From: CAIKOD01 sp035543455
Lineage (GTDB): Archaea; Halobacteriota; Methanomicrobia; Methanomicrobiales; Methanospirillaceae
Length of the DNA: 21,613 bases
Assembly (NCBI GenBank): GCA_035543455.1
Contig: DATKKE010000039.1
Coordinates: forward strand, 1 to 21,613
Reading direction: 5' to 3'
The notes below the pieces were generated by a model. The model was given only the letters and a program-made list of their open reading frames with translations. It ran no database searches and was not told the origin of the DNA. Positions 7,495-15,016 of the stretch are shown here, piece after piece (the first letter of the stretch is position 1; every line of letters starts with the position of its first letter). Position numbers and translations under genes: made by a program.

Positions 7495-8034
7495 ATGGAT
7501 AAAAAACGGCTTTATATCTTTCTCGAAGGGACCGACGACGTCCGGTTTTTTGAACACGTCGTGCGGCCGAGATTTCTTCATGCTTATGAATCCGTCGACC
7601 TCATCACGTATGCATGCACGAAATCGGTTAAAGTTGACCGGTTCATCAGGGGAATTAACGGAATGCAGCACGATTACATAATTGTGGCCGATATAGACCA
7701 GGAATCAGGCGTTGCGGCAAAAAAGGAGATCATCCTGTCCCGGTTCACCGAGGCTGAGTATAACCGGATAATGATTATCATCATGGAGATCGAAAGCTGG
7801 TATCTTGCCGGCCTGGACAAGACCGCGGCGGCGACCATCGGACTCCGCAATCATGAGACGACCGACTTCGTCACCAAGGAGATCTTTAACAGATGGATAC
7901 CCAAAAAATATCCATCGAGGATCGCCTTCATGGTTGAAGTCCTCAAATATTTCTCTCTTACCGTCGCACAGGAAAAAAACAGATCATTCAGATTTTTCCT
8001 TGAACATTTCCTCGTTGCGAATGCGAGTGAGTGA
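7495..8034 (+). CDS. DUF4276-like (Toprim-like) partner of the AAA ATPase
   Basis: 179 residues from ATG 7495, chosen because GAGGAA sits 4 bases upstream; TTG 7480 is in frame but overlaps the ATPase gene. It starts with a strand followed by EGTDD (Glu11), then IIVADID (Asp66, Asp68), then EIESWYLAG (Glu100, Trp102). This Glu / DxD order is that of Toprim folds, and the ExSW-L-A segment is characteristic of DUF4276-type proteins, which commonly follow AAA_21/AAA_15 ATPases. Toprim domains cut or rejoin nucleic acid using Mg2+. In PARIS the comparable partner (AriB) is released by the ATPase as a toxic nuclease. Specific activity here is inferred from architecture only. Confidence 0.75.
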   Translation: MDKKRLYIFLEGTDDVRFFEHVVRPRFLHAYESVDLITYACTKSVKVDRFIRGINGMQHDYIIVADIDQESGVAAKKEIILSRFTEAEYNRIMIIIMEIESWYLAGLDKTAAATIGLRNHETTDFVTKEIFNRWIPKKYPSRIAFMVEVLKYFSLTVAQEKNRSFRFFLEHFLVANASE

Positions 8035-8308
8035 TGACCACCGGAGCACGCCGATTAACCGGCCGGTTATTGATGACCGGGATACCGTATCCCACCAAAT
8101 TGTCTGAAAGAAGCGGATATTAAATTTCCTGATGTAAATCCCCGGTCTTATCAGCATATTTATTAGAGGTCTGGAATAACAGTCGCCGTAACAAAACCAG
8201 ATTATCTTCATAACCAGCCGGTGATACCAGCCCATTATTCCCCCGTGTCCTGAATCAAAGGTACAAGACTTATCTTACGTGCCGTTCAACGTATCAACAG
8301 GTGAATTT

Positions 8309-8815
8309 GTGCAGGTATCGATGAAACTTGAGATGAAGGACTCTCCTGGTCAGCTGGTCTCTGCGCTCCAACCCATATCCGATGTTGGAGGAAATATTGT
8401 TGCCGTCATCCACCAGCATGACCTCACATCGCGGGAGGGAACACTGGGGGTCCAGATCGTCCTCGAAATTGCCGAATCAAAGTTTAACGATCTGGTATCG
8501 CTTATAAGAGAAAAGGGGGTCAATATTCTTCGGATTGGCAAAGAACGACTTCTCTATAAGCAGACGGTGATCATTATAGGTCACCTGATGCACACGGACA
8601 TTTCGGATACGGTCGACAGGATCGACTGTACCGGCTTCGCTGAGGTAACGGCACTTGACCTCGTAATGCCTGCGATACATGAACGGTCATCTGCACGGCT
8701 CACTATAAAATCGGTCTCATTAGCTGAAATGGATGCGGCGCTCGGTATCCTCCGGGATGTCGCCAGGACCAAAAACCTGCTCATCATCGAACCTCTCGAC
8801 GGTGATGTCGTATGA
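8309..8815 (+). CDS. ACT-domain protein, probable regulator of homoserine dehydrogenase
   Basis: 168 residues from GTG 8309, chosen because a near-perfect AGGTGA (8299-8304) lies 4 bases upstream; GTG 8279 is the longest alternative. The N-terminus VSMKLEMKDSPGQLVSALQP is a canonical ACT first strand and helix with the DxPGxL turn, followed by GGNIVAVIHQHD. A second ACT-like half follows (about 85-165; ARLTIKSVSLAEMDAALGILR). ACT domains bind amino acids. Its stop overlaps the start of homoserine dehydrogenase (ATGA), and that enzyme lacks the C-terminal ACT domain found in many bacterial versions. It probably supplies amino-acid feedback (Thr or a related ligand) in trans. The effector is not visible from sequence. 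Confidence 0.82.
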   Translation: MQVSMKLEMKDSPGQLVSALQPISDVGGNIVAVIHQHDLTSREGTLGVQIVLEIAESKFNDLVSLIREKGVNILRIGKERLLYKQTVIIIGHLMHTDISDTVDRIDCTGFAEVTALDLVMPAIHERSSARLTIKSVSLAEMDAALGILRDVARTKNLLIIEPLDGDVV

Positions 8816-9789
8816 CCGTAACGATTGCAGTCCTTGGTCTCGGATCGGTCGGCAGGGGAATTCTTGAGACGGTCCGGAAGAAACCCGGGCTGGGCATCGT
8901 TATAACGGCGGTGGCCGACTCGAAAAGTGGGAATATCGATAAGGACGGGCTCGATATCGCCGGAATTCTCGAGCGAAAAAAAAGCAACAAGCCGTGTGGA
9001 GATCCCGGCATTACGGCAGCAGATATCGTATCGAGGGCGGACTATGATATCCTTGTGGAGGTGACACCCACGAATGCCGATACCGGTGAACCTGCCCTTT
9101 CGTACATGAAAACAGCTATCAGGAGGGGCAAACATGTGGTCACCTCCAACAAAGGACCGGTTTCACGACACCTTTCGGAGCTGAAAAAAATGGCGCTCGA
9201 CAACGGTGTGCAGATTCGGTACGAGGCGACCGTCGGCGGTGCAATCCCGATTATGCATACGCTCGGAGAAGGACTCGCCGGAAATGACATACTCGCATTG
9301 TATGGGGTCCTGAATGGTACCTGCAATTTTATCCTTACCCGGATGGCAGCAGAGGGACTCACCTATGACCAGGCCCTCGCCGAGGCAAGGGAATTGGGAT
9401 ATGCGGAGGCCGATCCAACCTATGATGTGAAAGGGATCGATGCTGCGATCAAGCTCGTTATCCTCGCAAATACCATATGGGAAAAGCAGGTATCACTAAC
9501 AGACGTCGATATTACGGGGATCGATCTCCTCACCACCGACGCCCTTCGTCTTGCCGAGGAACAGGACTGCACGATACGCCTGATCGCCGAAGCCCTGCCG
9601 GAGAAGGGTCTTCTCCGTGTTTCACCGCGATTAATAAGGAAAGATCACCCCCTCGTATTCGAAGGGACTCTCAATGCCATCAGTATCCAGACCGATATGG
9701 CCGGTGAGATTACCCTCATAGGAAAGGGAGCAGGATCAATCGAAACTGCAAGTGCAGTCATCGGCGATATTCTTTCTATCGCTTCATGA
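8812..9789 (+). CDS. hom: Homoserine dehydrogenase
   Basis: Reduces aspartate-4-semialdehyde to homoserine with NAD(P)H, on the way to threonine, and methionine. 325 residues, the short form without a regulatory domain. Seen: Rossmann motif GLGSVGRG (9-16), VVTSNKGPVS, YEATVGGAIPIM, GVLNGTCNFILTRM and the catalytic-region signature GYAEADPTYDVKGIDAAIKL with its conserved Asp and Lys. It is coupled to the ACT-domain gene by a 4-base overlap, and its TGA lies 1 base before the ATG of the following HTH/TiaS-like gene, so the three form one transcription unit. Confidence 0.95.
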   Translation: MTVTIAVLGLGSVGRGILETVRKKPGLGIVITAVADSKSGNIDKDGLDIAGILERKKSNKPCGDPGITAADIVSRADYDILVEVTPTNADTGEPALSYMKTAIRRGKHVVTSNKGPVSRHLSELKKMALDNGVQIRYEATVGGAIPIMHTLGEGLAGNDILALYGVLNGTCNFILTRMAAEGLTYDQALAEARELGYAEADPTYDVKGIDAAIKLVILANTIWEKQVSLTDVDITGIDLLTTDALRLAEEQDCTIRLIAEALPEKGLLRVSPRLIRKDHPLVFEGTLNAISIQTDMAGEITLIGKGAGSIETASAVIGDILSIAS

Positions 9790-9790
9790 A

Positions 9791-10900
9791 ATGTACGGAG
9801 TCATTGAACGGAGAAGACAATATCTGCACCTGATGAGGCAGGTTACCCTTGACAAAGGGCATTTTACCGTCACCGATATCCAGGGAGCTGCAAAAGTACC
9901 GAGGAGCACTGCCCAGGACTGGATCAACCGGCTCGTCTCCGAAGGCTGTGTCATCGTTAAAGAGAGAAAGAAGGGGCGCCTGCCGGCACGGTATGTGGCG
10001 GTAAGTGCGGTCCCTGCATCCGCCTGTCGCAGGATTTTTACGACGGTGGATGGTGACTGGGTTGAGATATACCATGACTGCATGAGCGGTGCCTGCGCAG
10101 CGTTCTGCGGTTATCATCACGGTATGGCCGGCGGAGTACTCACCCACATCCAGAGAGAAGGGACTCTCCTCAGGGAATGCGCGCGAATCGGAAGGAGCGA
10201 GATCGGTATCGGCCTGTATCCTTCAGCAGCAGTGGGGGTGAAAGGAGTGCGGCGTGAAGGCGATATGGTAGTCCAGGAGATCCGTTGCATCGGTGGCCCG
10301 GCGTATTCGCTGTCCGATATGATGTCCGGTGCCCAGGGAGTAGAAAAGGTAAAAATAAGAAAGAAAGGCTCATTAGTCGAGGGAGAAGTCTACACGAGGG
10401 CCCTGGCCCACTTAGTCGTCGGTATCGACGATACCGACAGTCCTGCCGGTGGTGCGACATTTGCCATCGCACTCGCATTGCTCCAGCATATATCAGGTAT
10501 GAAGGGGGTAATTCCTATCGGGCATTACGTAGCAATGCTCTATCCATCCCTGCCTGGAAAAACGGCGGGTAATTCCTGCTGTTTTATAGATATAGCCGTC
10601 GATCCCTCAAAAATCGACACGGTGAAGGAACGGGTTATCAAATTCATGAGGGATGAGGCAGTCTCACCCGAATGGGGAGTTGCCTTCATGACGGGGTTCC
10701 GGATCCCGGCGGACCTTAGGAATTTTGGGAACCAGGCAAGGTCAGGTATCGTAACCAGGGAATCTGCTGTCGGTCATGCAAAAGAACATGATATCACCCT
10801 GTACGGTGGTATGGGAGTAATCGGGGCTCTGGCCGCAGTTTCGCTGTGGGGACTTGATAATGCAGTCCTTCTCAATGTCAAAGCCGATATCCCGGTATGA
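9791..10900 (+). CDS. Winged-helix protein fused to a TiaS / methanogenesis-marker-11-like domain
   Basis: 369 residues from ATG 9791; GTG 9752 would overlap hom by 38 bases. Residues about 20-70 form a winged helix-turn-helix (FTVTDIQGAAKVPRSTAQDW, then a basic wing KERKKGRLPARY). The rest resembles the TiaS/COG1571 family and, as I recall it, methanogenesis marker protein 11: a Cys-rich segment with Cys97, 102 and 106, and GIDDTDS at 211-217 followed by GGATFAIAL. In TiaS the GIDDTDS loop binds ATP/Mg to attach agmatine to C34 of tRNA-Ile2. Full-length TiaS also has OB-fold and zinc domains, which are absent here, so this is probably not TiaS itself. The HTH suggests nucleic-acid binding. 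Last gene of the ACT-hom operon. Exact function unknown. Confidence 0.7.
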   Translation: MYGVIERRRQYLHLMRQVTLDKGHFTVTDIQGAAKVPRSTAQDWINRLVSEGCVIVKERKKGRLPARYVAVSAVPASACRRIFTTVDGDWVEIYHDCMSGACAAFCGYHHGMAGGVLTHIQREGTLLRECARIGRSEIGIGLYPSAAVGVKGVRREGDMVVQEIRCIGGPAYSLSDMMSGAQGVEKVKIRKKGSLVEGEVYTRALAHLVVGIDDTDSPAGGATFAIALALLQHISGMKGVIPIGHYVAMLYPSLPGKTAGNSCCFIDIAVDPSKIDTVKERVIKFMRDEAVSPEWGVAFMTGFRIPADLRNFGNQARSGIVTRESAVGHAKEHDITLYGGMGVIGALAAVSLWGLDNAVLLNVKADIPV

Positions 10901-10930
10901 GATTCCAGGGATACGGATACCTGTGAGAAA

Positions 10931-10938
10931 TTTTTTTT
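10931..10938 (+). terminator. Oligo-T terminator of the ACT-hom operon
   Basis: T8 tract 30 bases after the stop of the winged-helix/TiaS-like gene. It is typical of archaeal T-tract termination. No strong hairpin precedes it. Confidence 0.5.
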
Positions 10939-11075
10939 CCGTTCACCCATTTCAACCGGGGTTTCCCGGGAAATTTTCAAGAGGGACTATTCCCTATTTT
11001 ATTTTCATCAGAAACCGATAGATCTGACAGGCGAAACATGATTCTTTGGTTCAAAACGGGCATGAAAAGATGATT

Positions 11076-11083
11076 AAAAAAAA
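11076..11083 (-). terminator. Oligo-T terminator of the ferritin-like gene
   Basis: A8 on the + strand, i.e. T8 in the - strand transcript, three bases past the stop codon of the ferritin-like gene. It is convergent with the T8 at 10931-10938, giving the two opposing units one terminator each. Confidence 0.55.
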
Positions 11084-11086
11084 GGA

Positions 11087-11542
11087 TTACCAGACTTCAG
11101 GGAACGCCATGTTGGTATAAATGTCTTCTAACCGGTTCTTATGTCCTTTTTCCATCGTTGAAAGTTCCATGAACATTTTCTTCTGGTCTGCATCGGTGCT
11201 CGAGTTGGCAAGCTGGTTATACATCTGCATCGCCTCGAGTTCTTTTTTGATTGCAAGAAGGAGCCCATCGATCGGTTTCATCTCAACCGAGAGCTTTGGC
11301 GACGGCATCGAATCCGTGACCTTATAATCCTTGTGGGTATCGAAATGGAATGAGGTCGTTCCCTTCGAGAGAAGGCCCTGAAGAAATTCCCTGTGTTTGG
11401 TCTCTTCTCCGGCAAGTTCGTTGAAGATCTTCTTCAATCCGGCATCCTTGACCTTGTCTGAGATTGTCCGGTAAAACGAATACGCTTCTACTTCACGGTC
11501 GATAGCAAGCGAGATGATCTTTTTATAATCGTCTGCATTCAT
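11087..11542 (-). CDS. Ferritin-like / rubrerythrin-type di-iron protein
   Basis: 151 residues from ATG 11542, with AGAGGTG at 11552-11558 upstream; a GTG at 11554 would overlap that site. It is a four-helix bundle with the duplicated metal motif: helix 1 IDREVEAYSFY (Glu17/Glu19), helix 2 GEETKH (Glu46/47, His50), helix 3 KKELEAMQMY (Glu101/103), helix 4 MEKGHK (Glu131, His134). This is the erythrin-type ferritin-like family. There is no rubredoxin C-terminal domain, so it is not a complete rubrerythrin. Plausible roles are peroxide reduction or iron handling in an anaerobe. It sits alone between a TATA box and an oligo-T terminator, so it is monocistronic. Confidence 0.87.
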   Translation of the reverse strand: MNADDYKKIISLAIDREVEAYSFYRTISDKVKDAGLKKIFNELAGEETKHREFLQGLLSKGTTSFHFDTHKDYKVTDSMPSPKLSVEMKPIDGLLLAIKKELEAMQMYNQLANSSTDADQKKMFMELSTMEKGHKNRLEDIYTNMAFPEVW

Positions 11543-11581
11543 TGGATTTCGCACCTCTGTTTAGTTTAATATAGATGGTTA

Positions 11582-11590
11582 CTATATAAG
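11582..11590 (-). promoter_or_regulatory. TATA box of the ferritin-like gene
   Basis: CTTATATAG on the - strand. A start about 25 bases downstream (near 11560) would leave a leader of about 18 bases that just contains the AGAGGTG Shine-Dalgarno before ATG 11542. The geometry fits well. Confidence 0.55.
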
Positions 11591-11726
11591 AACATTGGTT
11601 TTTCCCGCTACAGGGCCTCAAATTCAATTGATAACCGGAAATTGCCGGCCTTTCAATGTACAAGATCTTTTCCAGAACCCACCACCGCATCATGGAATCC
11701 GGGTGCAGGGTGGGTATCGGAACTAT

Positions 11727-12002
11727 TCAGTAGCTGATAATAAACGAATCAAATTCACCGGTATATTCCTCTTCGTTGAGGTCCACATAGTCAACCCTGG
11801 AATATGACGGGCTGTTCCGGCAGAAATCAATTATCCGATCGATTGCGGGGGAATCCCCTTCAAAGACCGCCTCGACAGAACCACCGGGCAGGTTTCTCAC
11901 CCAGCCGGATATCCCCTCCAGTTCAGCCTCGTCTCTTACTGTCGCCCGGAAGCAGACCCCCTGCACCCGGCCGTGAACGACAATACGAACCCGCCGTTTC
12001 AT
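11727..12002 (-). CDS. acyP: Acylphosphatase
   Basis: Hydrolyses acyl phosphates such as acetyl- or carbamoyl-phosphate. 91 residues, the usual size for this small cytosolic alpha/beta enzyme. The phosphate-binding loop GRVQGVCFRATV with the catalytic Arg and the second motif GWVRNLPGGSVEAVFEG with the catalytic Asn are both intact. The ATG at 12002 has no Shine-Dalgarno, but a TATA-like element lies about 27 bases upstream, so the message may be leaderless. The same enzyme domain occurs inside HypF, and the window carries hydrogenase genes, but this is a standalone acylphosphatase with no HypF extension. Confidence 0.93.
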   Translation of the reverse strand: MKRRVRIVVHGRVQGVCFRATVRDEAELEGISGWVRNLPGGSVEAVFEGDSPAIDRIIDFCRNSPSYSRVDYVDLNEEEYTGEFDSFIISY

Positions 12003-12022
12003 ACCGAACGATAATAACGGAA

Positions 12023-12034
12023 TGATAAAAATAG
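12023..12034 (-). promoter_or_regulatory. TATA-like box predicting a leaderless acyP mRNA
   Basis: CTATTTTTATCA on the - strand, centred about 27 bases before the acyP ATG. Since archaeal start sites lie about 25 bases past the TATA box, transcription would begin at or next to the start codon. This is consistent with the missing Shine-Dalgarno. Confidence 0.4.
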
Positions 12035-12154
12035 TTTGCCGGTCGATAAATGAGAAACCGGAGACAATTTCAAGGAAGTTATTGATCGGTTCTTATAACA
12101 GACAACTCCAAAACCCCAAATAAACACGTGATCATCAAGGGTTCGAAAAAACAA

Positions 12155-13447
12155 TTATTTTTTAATGGCTTCTTTCATCCGGTTATATTCTTCGAGCGAG
12201 ATTTCTCCCTTCGCGAGTCTCAGGTTCAGTACAGACAGAGCAGAATCATTGGTTTTACCCGGGCCCTGGTACACGGAGGGCCCCTGTTTCGTCTTCCGGA
12301 GCAGGTCTGAAAGGCGTGAAATCCAGTCTTCCGTCAGATCGGTCCTGATGGATCGTCCCTGCCACGCTGCGAGGAGCGTGGAAATCACTGCAGCTGCGAT
12401 GACAACAGCTGCTGCACCGGCTGCCCCCTGGGCTCCCGACATGAACAATGCAGCAGGTCCTGTCAGGAGGACCACGATGCCCATAATCGTATGAGCCTTC
12501 AGTGTCCAGCGGAATGCCTTCGAGATCAGGGAGCCGGCTGCAACGACAAACGCCGAGATGGCGAAATAGGACATCAGGAACAGGACCACCAGCAGCATCA
12601 CGGAATCCGGGCCGGTTCCCTTGAGAGCAAGCGCTATATAGGCGGACTGGAGTATGAAAAGTCCTGATAGCAATCCTATACCGCACAGGATATGGACGAC
12701 CGCGATCCCGGCGCGTAATGCTGGCGACTGGGGGAACCTGGTTGGGGGAAGCGCGAAAAGATCATGGGAAACCAGGAATGCCAGCGGAATAATCGCCAGA
12801 AGGAGAACGATCGCTGCCAGGATACCAAGAGGTACGGCGAGTTCAGCGGCCGGGGTTGATTGTACCGGTGCTGCGACGGTTGTTGCCGTAGTGGCTGGAG
12901 ATGTTGTACTCCCTGTCTGCCCCCCCGGACCTGTCGTGGTCAGGGGACTTCCCGGTAGAATAACATTGGCGACTCTTGTCACGTCCAATGCCGGATTTAC
13001 ATCAAAAGCTCCGTTGACTACCTTGACCGCGAGAATTGTTAGCTGCCCGGATGCCGTTACCTGTGGGACATTTCCTGAGAAATTAGCTGATAATCCCACG
13101 TTTCTTCTTGACGGATATGATAGCAGCCACCCGCCCAGATCGAGGGTCTTTCCACTCACATACTGACGTGGATTCGGATTACCATCGAGAACGAGTGTAT
13201 AGTCCCACGTTGCGTTGTCAAGGTCTGTACGGAACGTAAGATCGTTTCCGCTATCGAAGGTCAGTCCGCCTTCGGGCACGAAGTCAACCACTAACGACCC
13301 TGTTACCCTTTGTGGCGGGGTCTGACCTGAAATCAGGTTGCCTGAAGGGGAGATTAAAATATTATGGACACTAATTGCACCTGAAACAGACGAAATTGTA
13401 AGGAACAGGAGCAGTGTCAGAGCGATAAACCATTTTATTGCAGCCAT
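12155..13447 (-). CDS. Exported/multi-pass membrane protein with cytoplasmic SHOCT tail
   Basis: 430 residues with an unusual build. Residues 1-23 are a signal sequence. Residues 24-165 form a beta-rich extracellular region (NILISPSGNLISGQTPPQRV; WDYTLVLDG), and 166-200 a Thr/Ser/Pro/Gly linker typical of surface proteins. Five membrane segments follow (about 203-226, 245-274, 282-306, 318-337, 342-362), then a cytoplasmic tail ending in a SHOCT-like helix pair (LRLAKGEISLEEYNRMKEAI, about 410-428). SHOCT motifs mediate oligomerisation. ATG 13447 is preceded by AAGGATCA. Upstream of acyP on the same strand, with a 150-base gap. Function unknown; I have not recognised the extracellular fold, and a sensor or assembly role is speculative. 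Confidence 0.8.
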   Translation of the reverse strand: MAAIKWFIALTLLLFLTISSVSGAISVHNILISPSGNLISGQTPPQRVTGSLVVDFVPEGGLTFDSGNDLTFRTDLDNATWDYTLVLDGNPNPRQYVSGKTLDLGGWLLSYPSRRNVGLSANFSGNVPQVTASGQLTILAVKVVNGAFDVNPALDVTRVANVILPGSPLTTTGPGGQTGSTTSPATTATTVAAPVQSTPAAELAVPLGILAAIVLLLAIIPLAFLVSHDLFALPPTRFPQSPALRAGIAVVHILCGIGLLSGLFILQSAYIALALKGTGPDSVMLLVVLFLMSYFAISAFVVAAGSLISKAFRWTLKAHTIMGIVVLLTGPAALFMSGAQGAAGAAAVVIAAAVISTLLAAWQGRSIRTDLTEDWISRLSDLLRKTKQGPSVYQGPGKTNDSALSVLNLRLAKGEISLEEYNRMKEAIKK

Positions 13448-13619
13448 ATCTGATCCTTATTGAATTCTACAAACCATTAAAAGTTTTTGAGAAATTTACC
13501 CTGTTTACAAATGATCACAGGTTACTGACGGGATAGGGCCGGAGAGGGAAAAACCTCCTATCGGATTTTATAGAAAATATGCGCCACAAGAGTATCAACA
13601 AAGCCAGTGAAAAAAACAA

Positions 13620-13704
13620 TGCGAGGGAGGTGATTCGAACACCTGAACTCCTTCGAGAATGGACCCTAAATCCATCGCCTTTGACCGGGCTCGGCAACCC
13701 TCGC
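13620..13704 (-). tRNA. tRNA-Leu (anticodon UAG)
   Basis: Reading the - strand: acceptor stem GCGAGGG paired with CCCTCGC, discriminator A at 13620, anticodon stem ATGGA/TCCAT around loop TTTAGGG (anticodon TAG, codon CUA/CUN), a long class II variable arm (CTCGAAGGAG) as expected for Leu, and T loop TTCGAAT. CCA is not encoded. No intron is visible. Confidence 0.95.
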
Positions 13705-13915
13705 CCGATACTATATTTGATCAGGTCGGTAAAAGGTTTAGTCCCTTAACATATCATCATCAGGAATCGGTTTCCGGGATCTGTGTTCTTTTATCGATCA
13801 TATACCGGAATTTACTGTTTGGTCCTGGTAACCCGATTCCATTGGATTAAAATAACGACGCACGCGTTTACAGAGAAAACCCCGATATCCCTTCCGGAAA
13901 CGGGTCCGGACCTGT

Positions 13916-14950
13916 TCATCCGGCCTCTCCCTTTTCCAGCTCGCATACGGTGCGGTCTTCTTTCATCACGTGGTAACCGTTGATCAGGAGCGAGAGCACC
14001 AGGGGGCCGACGACAAATCCCACGAGCCCCATGGTAAAAAGACCGCCGAAGAATCCGATCCACATGATTACAGGGTGGATGCAGGTGCGCCTTCCCATCA
14101 GCACCGGGCGGATGAAGAGGTCCGGGACCGCACAGACGATGGGATACCCAACGAAGATGACAAGGAGTACCCCCCTGATATCAGAAATCGAGACGGCATA
14201 AACACCGAGGAATGCCATGAGCAGGGAAGGACCCAATACAGGGACAATTTTCAACAGGCCGGCGAGCGAACTGAAAAACATCACGTGGCCATAACCCAGG
14301 ATCAGGAAAAAAGGCACGGCGAAGAGTGCAGTAATTATGACGATGATCACCTGGACGACATAGATGGCATAGAGCATATCGACTGAACTGGCCGTGAGCT
14401 TCTGTATCGCATGATTCAGGTTTCCGGGAATTATTGCAAGCGCCGATTTGTAAAGCTCATCCCCTTTATAGATCAGGAGCGAGAAACTCAGGAAGAAGAA
14501 GACCAGCTTAAAACCAATCGCCTGGGCATTCTGGATAAGTGTATTCCTTAATTGGGCAAGGAAGTCATCGCGTCCCCCTAAAATTCCGGAAATCTGTGTA
14601 GCATTGATGTGAAGGATCGAAGTCAGGGGGCCGTCCTGGACCGGTGTGACCCAGGCAAGGGTCGATGAAACGAGCCCGGATATATACTCCTGGTTCTGGT
14701 ATAACAGGAACCCGGCGAAGGCGATCACCCCAATGAAGACCAGGAATGCAAGAACCGTTATCAATGCAGCAGAAAGGCGTTTTCCAATTTTTTGGGAAAC
14801 CCGTCGGTGAACCGGCATCATAACGACGGCAATGGTAACGGAAAACGCCAGTGCATCGAGGAACTGCCAGAATACGATCAGGGCCCCGAATGCGATGGCT
14901 GCAAAAAGGTACAGGATATAACGGTCGGTACCAGGCGAATCGGCAGACAC
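13916..14950 (-). CDS. AI-2E / PerM-family membrane transporter
   Basis: 344 residues, the usual length for the AI-2E (UPF0118) family. Hydrophobic segments start at once (YILYLFAAIAFGALIVFWQF). The soluble loop in the middle is followed by family hallmarks: LILGYGHVMFFSSLAGLLKIVPVLGPSL and the downstream GFFGGLFTMGLVGFVVGPLV glycine-rich helices. Bacterial members have been linked to autoinducer-2 export or Na+/H+ exchange, but most archaeal members have no proven substrate. It is divergent from the Cache-like gene at 15017, with only 66 bases between their starts, so the two may share a promoter region. Confidence 0.9.
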   Translation of the reverse strand: MSADSPGTDRYILYLFAAIAFGALIVFWQFLDALAFSVTIAVVMMPVHRRVSQKIGKRLSAALITVLAFLVFIGVIAFAGFLLYQNQEYISGLVSSTLAWVTPVQDGPLTSILHINATQISGILGGRDDFLAQLRNTLIQNAQAIGFKLVFFFLSFSLLIYKGDELYKSALAIIPGNLNHAIQKLTASSVDMLYAIYVVQVIIVIITALFAVPFFLILGYGHVMFFSSLAGLLKIVPVLGPSLLMAFLGVYAVSISDIRGVLLVIFVGYPIVCAVPDLFIRPVLMGRRTCIHPVIMWIGFFGGLFTMGLVGFVVGPLVLSLLINGYHVMKEDRTVCELEKGEAG

Positions 14951-15016
14951 AGTAGTAATATCTGTATCCCGGGTTTTGATAAATTATCTCCCTTCAAAAA
15001 ACCGGCTTCTTCTGTG

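Noticed and set aside
8057..8068. Palindrome AACCGGCCGGTT after the AAA cassette
   Set aside because: Could be an operator or terminator stem, but there is no T tract after it and a single 12-base palindrome is expected by chance in a window this size.
7984..8235. 83-codon - strand frame between the AAA cassette and the ACT gene
   Set aside because: Shadow-like, no start signal; partly antisense to the DUF4276-like gene.
13515..13697. 60-codon - strand frame
   Set aside because: Overlaps tRNA-Leu for much of its length; a by-product of the tRNA gene.
14792..15016. N-terminal 75-codon extension of the Cache-like protein
   Set aside because: Exact antisense of the AI-2E permease N-terminus, with a charged, non-domain-like composition; a divergent start at 15017 fits better.
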